Shown here piece by piece: positions 53,924 to 64,000 of a stretch of DNA of 64,000 nt (positions within the stretch are counted from its first letter, which is position 1; every line of letters starts with the position of its first letter). The stretch lies in the NCBI GenBank assembly GCA_029582165.1, contig CM055883.1, forward strand, positions 20,678,501 to 20,742,500, written 5' to 3'. The notes beneath the pieces were generated by a model. That model was not told the origin of the DNA, did not search any database, and was given only the letters and a program-made list of their open reading frames with translations. The translations under genes were made by a program, and so were the position numbers. The stretch is from Portulaca oleracea (Eukaryota > Streptophyta > Magnoliopsida > Caryophyllales > Portulacaceae).

Positions 53924-54532
53924 TAGCGTCCCTGCAACGCGAAACTGTCCAGTATGTCATGATCATGCAGGGCAACAACAACAACAACAATTCTAAGTAA
54001 AATACAGAATGAGTGTTTGGTAAGCGGCCTATTTGAATGACTATTTAGAACCAAATAATCGATTTTCGATAAGTTAGAGCTTACGATGAGCATGTTATCT
54101 AATTTCCTTAGAGCGGGAAGGTTGATGAAGATATCGGACCGCGGTCTGCAAGTCATGACCTCAAGCTTCTTCCCATCAGGAAATGTCTGCCAAGTTGGCA
54201 TCATCTCCAAAATGTGATCACCAACACACAGCAACAACTCTATCTCTCTTCTCCACATTGTTTTCTTTTCTGCATACAATGGCTCTAGTCTCCATAGCTG
54301 CCCGAATATTGTCGCTGCGAAAAAAGAGGGATCGAATCAGTTGAGCAGACATACAGTAGCATGATATAGGGTTACATTACATACAACATAATAGTAATTC
54401 AGAAACAGAGATTAATTAGTTACCGCATAAATTAGTGATGGCATTTGAAATGGCAAGCGCAGTGCAAACCCCTTTCCCACTCCCTGACATGTCTTCCTGA
54501 AGCAACAGCTTTGTGAACCTCTCCTTCATCAT
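53924..54532 (-). pseudogene. RopGEF (PRONE domain) gene fragment, introns kept
   Basis: Exon 54532-54424 reads [20 protein letters not shown] then [16 protein letters not shown] and ends at a GT donor. Exon 54314-54085 reads [60 protein letters not shown] and [17 protein letters not shown], ending at GTAAGC. A third piece near 53960 gives DILDSF and then diverges. These are consecutive segments of the plant PRONE domain, the Rho-of-plants exchange factor core. Introns remain, so capture was at DNA level. The N-terminus and the second half of PRONE are missing. Confidence 0.75.
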
Positions 54533-54647
54533 TTACGTCTCTGAGACATTTTCACAAACAGGTGGAGTGCAACATCAGTTACCCACAACAATCAGAAATT
54601 TCAGCAAATCTAGGAACATTTTATGCATTACCAAACAAGCTAACAAA

Positions 54648-54837
54648 AAAAATGAACTTATAAATAATGATTCATCATACAAAATCGATGTCATTAGATT
54701 CTTAGATTCGTAATGAAGAGTACTATTAAAAAGTATAATATTATATTTTTTTTATAAAAATTTTATATTAGAAGTTATTGGTTAAAGATTGACACTGAAA
54801 ACCGTAAATGACAAATAAAAAAGAACAGAGGGAGTAT
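54648..54837 (-). mobile_element. Truncated CTCCCTCCGT-type MITE
   Basis: Matches the reverse complement of 58919-59153 (ATGATTCATCATACAAAAT, GATTCGTAATGAAGAGTACT, ACTGAAAACCGTAAATGACA) and ends AACAGAGGGAGTA. The left terminus is missing. Confidence 0.7.
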
Positions 54838-54839
54838 TA

Positions 54840-56508
54840 CTTTTGAGTTAGAAAATTTGGTAATATAATGGAAATGGGTTAGACATACCTAATTCATGTA
54901 CCTCTGTTCTGATTAATCAACTTAAGTAACAAAAGATATTGAGTGACTGGCCCTTAAACACACAACTTATTTCAACCATGATTAAGATGCCATTTGGAAT
55001 GCTAACTTTGTGACCCTTAAACATACATGATTATTAGCACCTTACTTATGAAAGTGATGCTTTGAAAAATTCAGGTGTGCGTTAATTAGTTAATTTATAT
55101 GGTGCTAAGTATGGAGACATAAACTAATTGGGAAAAGGTCAGTCTTTGTTGCAATTTGGGAGGCTCAATTTACACCGGACACTAAGCTTTCAAATACTAA
55201 GGCAATAGAAGCTACATATGTAGGAATACATATATATGATCTTGGACAAATTAGAATTATAAGGATCTATTAACTATGATATGACTACAAGGGCTTCCCA
55301 ATTCAGAAAACAGAGGATCAACACTTAGTATAAGACCAACAAATCAATCTAAATCCTATTATTTTTTGAAAAAACAAAAAAGCTAAATCCTATTATTTTT
55401 GTGATCCAATAATTAGCATCAAGGAGGAAGACAAACCAAATTTCACTGGATCTTTCCATTCGAAGACCAAAGCAATGGTGGAGGAGCTGCTTAAAAAATA
55501 CGACAATGTTTGCACCCTCAGGGTCAGGATACCCATATCCTCTGACCTCAAAAACCCCCGAAAACGGAGGCTTGAAAGCTAATGGGGCTCATCAATGGCT
55601 TGGCTTCAGGTCTATGTTTTGGCGAATGGAAGCGCAGATTAGTAGGTGTCCGCTTGACTCAGTCATAGTGACGCCGACCAACGGGTACGCACTCGAAGCC
55701 TATGTTCACTAGAGCAATTGAAAAAGGTATGGTAGTGACCTCACTCCACGCATTGCACACTCCTTTCATCCAAATGGCACAATGGGCATGGTGATGGGAG
55801 CTAGGTTCAAGGTACAGAAGGATAGCCCTTCCATTTCTTTGCTGCACACTACTTTTTCACGGAGTCTGCTTCCACAGTTGCTTGAGCGACAACCACCTTG
55901 CGTCCCAACCTTCTTGCTTCTCGAGGAGCTGGAGCAGTAGCAGGAGAATCGGGAGGTGAGGAAGAAAAGAGATGTCATTGTCGGTCGTACCTTCTGTCTG
56001 CTGGTTACTGGACGCTTTCGCGCTTAAATAAAACTCTGTCGCCTAAGTACCAGTGACTTAAAGCGATATGGGATAAACGCAACTTACCTTTTGAACTATG
56101 GCTTGGGCGGCTTAAACCACTCAATCCTTATCTACGTGGGCATCTTATTGATTACCTACGTAAGGTATGTTCAACAAACAAAATGTGAAAATTGATTAAT
56201 AAATTGTATCAATAGAAAACAATGAAATTGAAGCACACCCTTTGACTACTTAGAAACGAAAAAAAAATAGAACAAATCAAAGGACTTACTGTAGGTCATT
56301 TCTATAGCAAAAGGTAGCTCTTCATGTCCATATCCAAGAAAAGCATTTGAATGTCTCTCATCAAGAATGTCTCATTTCTACAAAATCTTGATACCCAAGC
56401 ATTCTGTATAGAATCTACAACCTTTAGAAACTGATTAAATATTTGCATACATTAAGATTGAATGCTTACTTTGTAGTATGTTCAGAATTGTCCACAATCA
56501 TTAACAAG
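54840..56508. other. Helitron interior without assigned gene
   Basis: Contains short frames at 55506-55712 (plus) and 55659-55978 (minus) that may be captured exon pieces; I recognise none of them. The rest is AT-rich. Confidence 0.35.
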
Positions 56509-56560
56509 ACAAAGACAAAGACAAAGACAAAGACAAAGACAAAAACAAAGAAAGAGAGAC
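56509..56560. repeat. ACAAAG microsatellite
   Basis: About six ACAAAG hexamers, then AAAGAGAGACAGACAGACAG. Confidence 0.85.
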
Positions 56561-57256
56561 AGACAGACAGGCATGCACTTGTATTTTGATTCAATACCAA
56601 CCCAACTTGGTAATGGCTTCAGTGGTTCAATAACCGAAGCTTGAGTACAGAGTTGAGTAGGGTCAGTTCAGTCAGACATTTCGTCTAGCAGTTGGTAAGC
56701 ACCAAAGAAAACCAACCATAGCAAGGAAGAAGGCAGGCATTAGAACAAATTAGAGGTCTCTATAGGAAACTTGGAAGAGATGGAGAATAAAATTTAGGGT
56801 TTGCAGGCTTAGAAATGAGAAGGTGAAAACAACCTAAGGGAATGTTGAGCTCTCTCTGAAGGTGGGAAGGTGAAAGCAACCACAAGCACATAGAAAATTA
56901 GGGTTGAGATTATTCTGGAAGTGAGAAGATGGAAGTGAAAGGATGAGGATGGCGGTTGTATACGTAGACAGACCCATATTGGTCCACCCATTCAAACGTT
57001 GTCAAGAAGCAAGACTGAAGCAAGCAAGCAAGCACAGCATCACAACACTCGACAAACGCAAGGGAAACATTCTCTTCTACTTGTTTAATGAAATATTTGA
57101 AATCAATAGAGGATGTGCCAAATTCTCATGCTTGAAAAATCCGAACTGAAACGTTTTTTGGATTTTAAGAAACAATGTGATATTCCTAATTTCATGCAAA
57201 TTATAGTTTATTGCCAAGGAAGTTTATGACATTAAATTGGAGTTTCTATTTTAAAA

Positions 57257-58212
57257 CTAGTTACCCGTTCTCTAGACGTGGTTTAACTTGATTATTTCTT
57301 CTTTTTAGTGGATATGTAAATATTCGGTAATTTCATCTGGACTCCACCGCAAATTGGTCTATGGAAGTTGAATTTTGACGCAGCAAAAATTGAGGATTGG
57401 AGGCGTGGATGGGGCTTTGCCATTAGAGATCATGAGGGAAAATTCGTTGCAGCGGGCGTCAGGAAAATGTCGGGTTTTGGTTCAGTAGAAGTGGAAGAAG
57501 CTCAAGCTTGTCATTTCAGCTTGAATATTGCCTGGCAAACGGGTTTCCGAGCTCTCATTGTTGAGAGCGACCGTCTTAATCTCATCCTCAAACTGAAATC
57601 TGGCTTTAAGGGAAACAATGATTTCGGCATAGTGATTGATGAAATTGTAAAGCTTGCATCAAACTTTGATTTTATTTCTCGGAATCATATTCTTAGAGTT
57701 GGGAATAGGGTTGCTCACTCCTTAGCTCACCTTCAACCCCACGATTCGAATGACTGGATTTGGTTGGAGGAGGGTCTTGAAGCTCCATTGGCCTTGGCCC
57801 GAGATGATATATATTGTTTTACCAATATTAATAAGATCTAGTTGCTCGTCTGGCGCTTTTTTCTCAAAAAAAATATTGGATAGATAAGATTGGATAGTTT
57901 TGGGTGAGTTGGATAATATATGAAATGGGTTGCTAATGTGAAAAAGAGAAAGGAACATATCGTTTTGTTAATAATAATTTTGGTTGTTTGCAATTGGAGC
58001 GAAACTACAACATATGCATCCTGGATTCGACGATGTTTGTGAAGGAAATGAAGGGAAGGAAGCAAGAAAGCAAGAACACTGCGAAAACAAAGGAGTTAGA
58101 GGAGAGGCTTGAAATTGCGGTGTAAACACAACCAACCAGGCAAACACCCAACCAAGCTTCACAAAACTCAATAAAACATCCTTTTCTACTTTACTAAAAA
58201 ATGATGTTTTGA
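57257..58212 (-). mobile_element. Second Helitron-like element
   Basis: The left end on plus is CTAGTTACCCGTTCTCTAGA CGTGG. On minus this is an imperfect hairpin followed by AA and CTAG, then T. The proposed 5' end at 58212 reads TCAAAACATCATTTTTTAGT on minus, similar to the starts of the neighbouring elements. It carries an RNase H-like ORF on plus. The boundaries are tentative. Confidence 0.4.
57321..57841 (+). CDS. RNase H-like domain ORF (plant RVT_3 type)
   Basis: Open from the TAA before 57321 to 57841, with WTPPQIGLWKLNFDAAKIED, RGWGFAIRDHEGKFVAAGVR, VEVEEAQACHFSLNIAWQTG, ALIVESDRLNLILKLKSG and RNHILRVGNRVAHSLAHLQP. The acidic residues of the RNase H core are present: D of NFDAA, E of EVEEAQA, D of VESDR. 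The final D/N-x-x-A-H motif is RVAH. This is the C-terminal domain found in plant non-LTR retroelement proteins and in stand-alone genes. No ATG precedes WTPP, so it is an N-terminally truncated capture without introns or stops. Any product would need an internal or non-ATG start. Confidence 0.65.
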
Positions 58213-58565
58213 GTAAAATTTATTAATTTAGAAACAGTAAAAGAAAGTACCTAGATTGTGTTAGACAACCGAAAAACTAAAAGTTTACTCGTAGGAAGAT
58301 AATTGTGATGAGATGATTGAAAGAATCGAGCGACAATATCTTGTTTATTTTGTGATTAGTTAGTGGTGGTTACAGTTAAATTTATAAATGCGTTTATTGA
58401 GGTTAGATGTGGTTAAGTTGGTGGCAAGAATGGTGAGTGTGATAAATTGGTGTATAAATTTAAAAAACAGTACGGTAAGAAAATAGTGTTATTATATTAA
58501 TATTTTTAAGTAAAGTATAAGAGTAAGAAAAAAATAAGATGAAAAAAACGGTGTGGTTATTATCA

Positions 58566-58830
58566 TTAAGGCCCTATTATTTTCTACGGTTAGCTGGTTG
58601 CGGTATCACAACACACCGCACTTTGTCAGCACCCACCAGAACATACCAATCCACCACAATTTACCACAAGTCACCACAATCAACTTTTTCACATTTACCA
58701 ATACAATTTACATTAATAAAAAAACCCACTATAACTTACCAATAACCCACCATAATCCACCACAATTCCACCACACTCGCCACAATTCCACCACAGCGCA
58801 GCCAGCCGTATAAAACAACAGAGTCTAAAT
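58566..58830. mobile_element. hAT-like MITE with CCACCA-rich interior
   Basis: The left end GGCCCTATTATTTTCTACGG TTAGCTGGTTGCGG and the reverse complement of the right end (CTCTGTTGTTTTATACGGCT GGCTGCG) agree at most positions. The interior is rich in CCACAA/CCACCA. No clear duplication could be fixed. Confidence 0.5.
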
Positions 58831-58917
58831 ATAGTTAATGCAGTTATTGTTAATTAACCACGTAACAGAAAGGGAGGAAAAAAATTATTAGGCAAAGAAG
58901 AAGCTTCCATAAGATAT

Positions 58918-59153
58918 TACTCCCTCCGTTCTTTTTTATCTGTTATTTATTGTTTTCAGTAATTTTTAATCAATGATTTTTAATGTAAAATTTTTATAAA
59001 AAATTATTATATTATACTTTTTAATAGTATTTTTTTATTACGAATTTAATGACATCAATTTTATATGATGAATCATTATATAAATCAAAATATGAACAAG
59101 CAAAATTTTTAACACAATATTCTAAGTGACAGATAAAACAAACGGAGGTAGTA
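58918..59153. mobile_element. Stowaway-type MITE (CTCCCTCCGT ends)
   Basis: Starts TACTCCCTCCGTTC and ends AACGGAGGTAGTA, with TA at each edge. About 235 bp, AT-rich, no ORF. Fits Tc1/mariner-derived MITEs. Confidence 0.8.
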
Positions 59154-59586
59154 TTAATTTCTATAACAAACTCGTAGTCGATTACATAATAAAATGATTT
59201 TGTAAGACCCAAAAAACCAAAATATATTTATTGAAAAAACGAGATGAGTCTAAAAGAGTTAAAGGCAGAAATGATGAATAATGAAAGAGAGGTGAAGACT
59301 TGGTAGGAGCCAAGAAAAATTAAATAGAGAGTGATGAGTAAGAGGTTACGTAATTATCCAAAGAGAAAGATGACAGAGAGAAGAAGAGGATGCCAAATAA
59401 ATTAAAAGCCATCTATCCCATCCCATCTTCGTTCTCTCTCCTCATTTAATTATTAACTTTGCCTGCATTTAATGCCCGCAATTACTGACACGCCTCCTTT
59501 TTCTTCTTCTTTTGTTTTAAATTATATATAAAACGATTAGGTATTTCCCTCGTATTTAACTCTCCACGAATAAATGTTTCAATAAT

Positions 59587-60488
59587 ACCAGTAAAAAATG
59601 TCCGTCCAAGAGATGGGCTAAAAACTATAGTTTTATAATATAAGTTTGGCGTAATAATGTATATCAATTCACCATTATTTACCTTTTTTAATTTAATTTA
59701 TTTTTTATTAAAAGTTAAACTTTCTGTATTCCACCACAATTCACAACTTTCCCCAACCCACTACAATCCACCACAACTTTTCCTAACTCATCATTATCCA
59801 CCACATTTCCTCCAAACCGCACCACAGCTAGCCGCATAAAAGAATGGGGCATAAGTACATATTGCCTTAATTTATAATAAATATGAAAAATTACAAACAA
59901 TAATACAATATTATGTAATGTATATATAGTATTATATTTATTTTTCAAATCCAATGTATAACAATTTAGTTTCCATACAAACATAAAATCCTTTAAAGAT
60001 TGTCGCATGTTAAGAATTTTAACATTTTTTTTTGTACAAATATTATAATTGTATCAAAATTATTTACATAAAACTAAAAGAAATTTTTAGAATGAAATTT
60101 ATTTGAAACCAAAATACACTTGACCCGTATTTACCTAAAAAAGAATTTTTACAATCAAAGAACATCTTACCCGTATTTACCTAAATTTGAAATATACCAA
60201 ATCATGTGTTTTAGAGTGAAATTTACCCGAAGTCGAAATACACCAGACCTGTACATGTTTACCCCTCTCTTTTAATATATCCAAGGGTGAAAGAGTAAAT
60301 TCGCATATCATTAATTATTCTATCTAAGGGAAAAAGAGTAAATTTGTGTGTGATTAATTATTTATATCTAAGGGTAAAATATTAAATTCGTGTGTGAACA
60401 TAAGCAAGTAAGCAGACAGGCAAAGCACCAAACCAAAAACACACCTGTTACATTCTTTTCTTCTTTAGTAAATGATATCTTATATGGA
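59587..60488 (-). mobile_element. Possible third Helitron-like element
   Basis: Left part CCAGTAAAAAATGTCCGTCC AAGAGATGGGCT resembles the hairpin ends at 53227 and 57257 but is imperfect. The right part on minus reads TCCATATAAGATATCATTTA CTAAAGAAG, like the proposed starts of its neighbours. An older fragment of the CCACCA-rich MITE (59735-59850) lies inside. Confidence 0.3.
59735..59850. mobile_element. Partial CCACCA-rich hAT-like MITE
   Basis: The right end, CACAGCTAGCCGCATAAAAG AATGGGGC, matches the end of 58566-58830. The left end is not found. Confidence 0.5.
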
Positions 60489-60499
60489 ACCAGCTCACG

Positions 60500-60710
60500 T
60501 CAAAATAATTAACGTAAAACGGGGTGTCACGTCAGACAGAGAATAAATGAGGATACTCTCTTTATTTGTATTTGAGGTACACTCTTCATATATATAGTCT
60601 TCTATTTCTCTCTCCTCCAATTGTCAAACCCTAACAATCTGTGCAAAACAGACACTGTCTCCACGCGAAGATTGCCGGCCGACCTTGGATAACACCATCG
60701 TATCGGGTAA
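60500..60710 (+). promoter_or_regulatory. Promoter and 5' UTR of FAR1-related pseudogene
   Basis: GTCACGTCAG (ACGT core) near 60524, TATATATAG near 60590, a CT-rich leader with AACCCTAAC, then GGGTAAGTAAG near 60704 as a likely 5' UTR intron donor. The order fits a plant promoter upstream of the FRS fragments. The evidence is positional only. Confidence 0.4.
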
Positions 60711-61129
60711 GTAAGTCTTGCTACGTATATTCGATTATGGATGTCGATATTATATGTCAGTGTTGAATATATGAATATTTGAATTAGTGACTATTCTTCA
60801 AATTTTTGAATTTTCGAACAATGGAGGAATTTTTGATGGGCGAGATGTTGAATATTCGAACAAGGGAGGAACTTCGTTGACTACTCTTTGAATTTTTTAA
60901 TTTTTCGCTTCTGGTTTGTAATGATTTGATATAGCGTGAGCTAATCATTTTTAAGCAATCCTTGAATACTCGGTTTGGTGAAAGCACTCTTTGTCGAGAT
61001 TGCTATATATGATTAATTGTACGGTTGAATAACTGTGTTTATGTGTCAATGAACATGTCGTTCTAATAGAGTGTTCAAGTCGGTGTTAAAGAATATGTCA
61101 AAGTAAATTTAAAAAGTTTGCGTTCAAAA

Positions 61130-61400
61130 ATTCAATTTACATTATAATATATGTGATTAATCTTCAATATATGTGTGACTAATAATATATACTTGACTAA
61201 TATTCAATCTATGGGTGACTAATAATATGTTACCTCAACTTTTTGATATCTCTTTTTTTTGCGTCCACTAATTTAATTGGATTATAGGTGACTAATATAT
61301 GTTGAAAAGGAGACCAATAATATATGTTTTATTTATTAGTAGTGGAATCATCATATTAATAAATGATGTAAAAGTGACTAATATTATTTTTGGTATGTTT
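61130..61400 (+). repeat. Degenerate GTGACTAATA repeats
   Basis: Words GTGACTAATAATATATG, TTGACTAATATTCAAT and GGTGACTAATATATG recur in the probable intron before the FRS fragment. Similar words recur at 63870-63890. No exact unit. Confidence 0.4.
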
Positions 61401-61418
61401 GAATAATGTAGTGGCAAC

Positions 61419-62258
61419 AATGATGAATCCGCACAAGTAGACGTCAGATGAGGGTCAAATTGGTGGCGAGAATGACGTAGAGGTTGATCGCGATATGACT
61501 ATTTTATGTTGCTCATATGACTATCAGGGATGAACGAGAATTTAGTATTGTTATAATGACAACCTTGCAAAATGCATATATGACTATTTTAGCTTAATAA
61601 GGGACTATTATGGTTAATAATAAATATGGTGATTGCAAAATTTTCATGCCTTTAAATGAAAAGAGTGATATACAAGAAGATTTTTCTCAATCTCAGGTTG
61701 TGTCCTTCGTCCCAAGCGTGGATAAGGTTGCATGTACATGCAAGAATTTTGAAGAAACAGGTTGAGGTTGTGCTTCCACTGTATCAAGGTACTTCACATG
61801 CATTCGATTTTTCGTATACCTCACGCTTACCTCCCATCAAGGTGGATGAAAAAGGATGAGGTATGGGAAAGAATGAAACTAATGGTGGCTAATTTGGGCG
61901 AGAGAAGTAAGTATGACCCATGACATCATATTATGGCTAGGAACATTCATGAACTAGTGCTACGATGCCAACATTCTTTAGCAGCTCGGTTATTGTTGAG
62001 GAAAGACTAAAAAATTTATCAGATAGTACCAGTGAGGTTTGAGTTCTAGTGTCAACGATGATATGGATCATGCTAATACAGGTTTGGATATGGTTATTCT
62101 GGATCCCGTGCGTGCTACAACAAAGGGAAGATTATAAAGAATCAAGAGCCACTTTCAAAGGAGGAAAAAAACCTACTACGACAGAAGCAAATGGCGATGT
62201 GAATGGATCCATGTTGTTGAGGAAATTGGAACCAAAACACCAAAAAAAATTGATTTAA
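61419..62258 (+). pseudogene. FAR1-related (FRS) gene, internally deleted
   Basis: Near 61425 the reading NDESAQVDV, then after a shift DEGQIGGENDVEVDRDMT, looks like an FRS acidic N-terminus. At 61660 the SWIM zinc-finger region starts: KSDIQEDFSQSQVVSFVPSV, then DKVACTCKNFEETG-stop-G CAS. In a shifted frame HMHSIFRIPHAYLPSRWMKK follows. The C-terminal signature LDPVRATTKGRL-stop-RIKS lies at about 62085. The DNA-binding and MULE-transposase-like middle is absent, since only about 130 bp separate the two ends. Stops and shifts make it a pseudogene. FRS proteins are transposase-derived nuclear transcription factors. Confidence 0.6.
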
Positions 62259-63232
62259 TATATTAGTGTACGTGTTAAATCTACGATATTTTTATATGAC
62301 TATTTAAGTTTGGTGTTTTACTATTTAGGTTTATTAAATGAGGACTTCTGCATTTTCATACAACAATGTTATTATTTTCCGTTATCTACGTATGATAATG
62401 TGCCGCTGTGGACAATTAGTTTGAATGAAGCTTTTAGTTAACTGTCATGTTGTAAGATATTTCTGCTGAATGTCTTCGTTGATATCGTACAATATTTGTT
62501 GGAATGTTGTTCTTAATGGATTACGTGTGATTATTTACAATAGTGTGCATGACAATATTATTATATTGGTTGAACTTAGATATATCAGCACACTAAGGAC
62601 ACAATATTAGTCATTGTATGATAGAAATTTAGTCACGCATAAATATTTTAAAAAGTTGAAACTATTTATTTTTTGAAAATTAAACTATCCATACACGTTT
62701 TGCGTGATAATAGGAAGGTTATGATATTCAAATATGTGAATTTTGAAATATTAATGTGTAAAATTCGAAAAGTTTAACCTCTTCGGAATATCTATGTGAT
62801 AATAGGAATATTTGAAGGTGATGAGGAAGGTTTGGATTTGTATTAGGTATGTACATGATTTTAGGAATATTTGAAGCTGTATTTGTAAATTTCGGAATAA
62901 TATGAAGGTTAGCATTTGTATTAGGAATTTACGTGATTTTCGGAATATTTGAAGGTGTATTGGTAAATTTTGGAAGTTTGAAAATTATTACCTCCAAAAA
63001 TATGTAAATTTTTCGAAAAAATTATATGTGCCAAATTCAGATTATTTAAAGATTACGAAATATTTACATTTAACCTCTTCGGAATAATTATATCTGAAAA
63101 TATAGGTTGATTATGATATGATTTGCATATAGATCGATAGTTAAGATTTGTGTTAGGTATATACCTGATTTTCAGAATATTTGAAGCGATTTGTTTTAGG
63201 AAAATTATACTAATTATATATGATATGAGTTG
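62259..63232. other. AT-rich DNA, no gene
   Basis: Diffuse repeated words such as TTCGGAATATTTGAAGGTG and TAGGAATATTTGAAG (62800-62960), but no gene or delimited element. Confidence 0.4.
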
Positions 63233-63487
63233 TACTACCTCTGTCCCTTATTAAGTGTCACTAAACTACCTTTAGGATTTCAATAAACCTAGAAAATTTG
63301 GTAAAAATATTAGATTTGGACACATATACCCTTTGACTTAGCAGAAAAACAAAGAGAACAAATTCACCTAGAAAATATTTCATTAATTAATTAAGAGTAA
63401 CATAAGTATTTTAATTATTGGAATTGTAAAATTAACAAATAAAAACGGACAAGATAGTTAGGAAATTTGACACTACGGAGGTAGTAT
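63233..63487. mobile_element. Stowaway-type MITE (TACTACCTCTGTCC ends)
   Basis: Starts ACTACCTCTGTCCCTTATTA AGTGTCAC and ends GACACTACGGAGGTAGTA. About 255 bp, AT-rich, bounded by TA. Confidence 0.65.
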
Positions 63488-63569
63488 TTGACTAATATCT
63501 AGGAGATCTTGTTTATGGTATATGTGTGCGTGTTTGAATCTAATAAATATATATGATTAATAAACACAA

Positions 63570-63779
63570 ATGGCGGTGGAGTATACTGTGAAGAAGATCA
63601 AAACTCAAATGTTGTATAGATTTCTATACTTAGCTAGGAAATCTAGAAAGTATGAAGATTGTATTGATTTCATTTTAGCTTAACTGAGGTTTGTTGGATT
63701 GTAATTGGAGTTTGGTTTCCCTAAATTCTTTGGGACCCTATTAATGAAGCGACATTTACACTTTTGCCAAAAAAAAAAA
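63570..63779 (+). mobile_element. Possible LINE 3' end with poly(A)
   Basis: GAAGCGACATTTACACTTTT GCC followed by ten A (about 63769-63778). A short tail of this kind closes many plant LINEs. No reverse transcriptase sequence was seen upstream, so this is weak. Confidence 0.3.
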
Positions 63780-64000
63780 CACAAACGGCGCCAAATATGA
63801 CTTATGATGTATGTTTTTATGTCTACTTTTATGTACCTTTATTACTTATTATTATGTATTCGTACATACGACGCCAAATGTGACTAATTATGTATTCTTA
63901 TATGACTACATTTAAGTACCTTCATTACTAATTATTATTTTCAAATGATTGCTTTTTATGTACCTGATGAGGACATATAGTGACTAAATATTGGGAGCAT

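Larger units (their letters stand above)
53227..57100 (-). mobile_element. Helitron-like element with captured gene fragments
   Basis: The minus-strand 3' end would be the hairpin ACCCGTCC-ATG-GGACGGGT (53238-53256) followed by AATATAG and CTAG (53227-53230), then T. This is the 3' structure known for plant Helitrons (hairpin, short gap, CTRR). The 5' end is tentatively at 57100, where the minus strand reads TCAAATATTTCATTAAACAA, resembling starts at 58212 and 60488. It contains RopGEF and ADP/ATP carrier pieces in the same orientation. No Rep/helicase was seen, so it is non-autonomous. The 5' boundary is uncertain because the usual A before TC is missing. Confidence 0.5.

Overview
This window is plant nuclear DNA, most likely from a eudicot with a large, repeat-rich genome. 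The evidence is Athila- and Tat-lineage Ty3/gypsy retrotransposons, plant mobile domain (PMD) genes, FAR1-related and RopGEF (PRONE) fragments, and MITEs ending in CTCCCTCCGT. I saw no tRNA, rRNA, CRISPR or bacterial-type operon. No gene in the window looks like an intact, ordinary host gene. Almost everything is a mobile element, a broken element gene, or a captured gene fragment. I cannot name the species.

Layout. (1) 1-2845: the 5' part of a minus-strand Athila-like element (LTR, PBS, broken gag) running off the left edge. (2) 3996-50523: one minus-strand Tat-lineage retrotransposon bounded by the target duplication GTGTG (3991-3995 and 50524-50528). It has been split by two later Athila-like insertions and two MITEs; without them it is about 17 kb. 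Its gag, protease, RT, two RNase H domains and integrase lie at 41.7-48.3 kb and are full of stops and frameshifts. Between integrase and the 3' LTR it carries two intron-containing genes on the opposite (plus) strand: a PMD/MAIN-like gene (7065-26662) and a DUF7745-like gene (40054-41536). (3) 7355-23476: a minus-strand Athila-like element inserted in intron 1 of the PMD gene. Its interior is present twice in tandem with the middle LTR missing. (4) 27239-39355: a plus-strand Athila-like element with target duplication ATTAC, inserted in the promoter of the DUF7745-like gene. Both Athila elements keep gag, protease and the ATHILA ORF-1/env-position gene but have lost RT, RNase H and integrase. 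Each has a solo LTR of a third family inserted in antisense in its gag. (5) 50.5-64 kb: a SINE-like element, GGGTCGGGT-rich stretches, an orphan LTR-like promoter, a group of Helitron-like elements (one holding RopGEF and ADP/ATP-carrier fragments, one holding an intact RNase H-like ORF), several MITEs and a FAR1-related pseudogene.

The most unusual signal is a cis-element architecture. Every LTR family here has a cluster of short quasi-palindromes just upstream of its TATA box, and the two arms differ from copy to copy while staying complementary. In the Tat element the dyad is AAAACCC-N4-GGGTTTT. It occurs in the LTRs and also upstream of both antisense-gene TATA boxes and in their introns. 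In the Athila elements an ordered set of dyads occurs both in the LTR and again inside the element upstream of the env-position gene. This suggests that each element's secondary genes share a promoter module with its LTR. All similarity statements are from reading by eye; no alignment or search was run.
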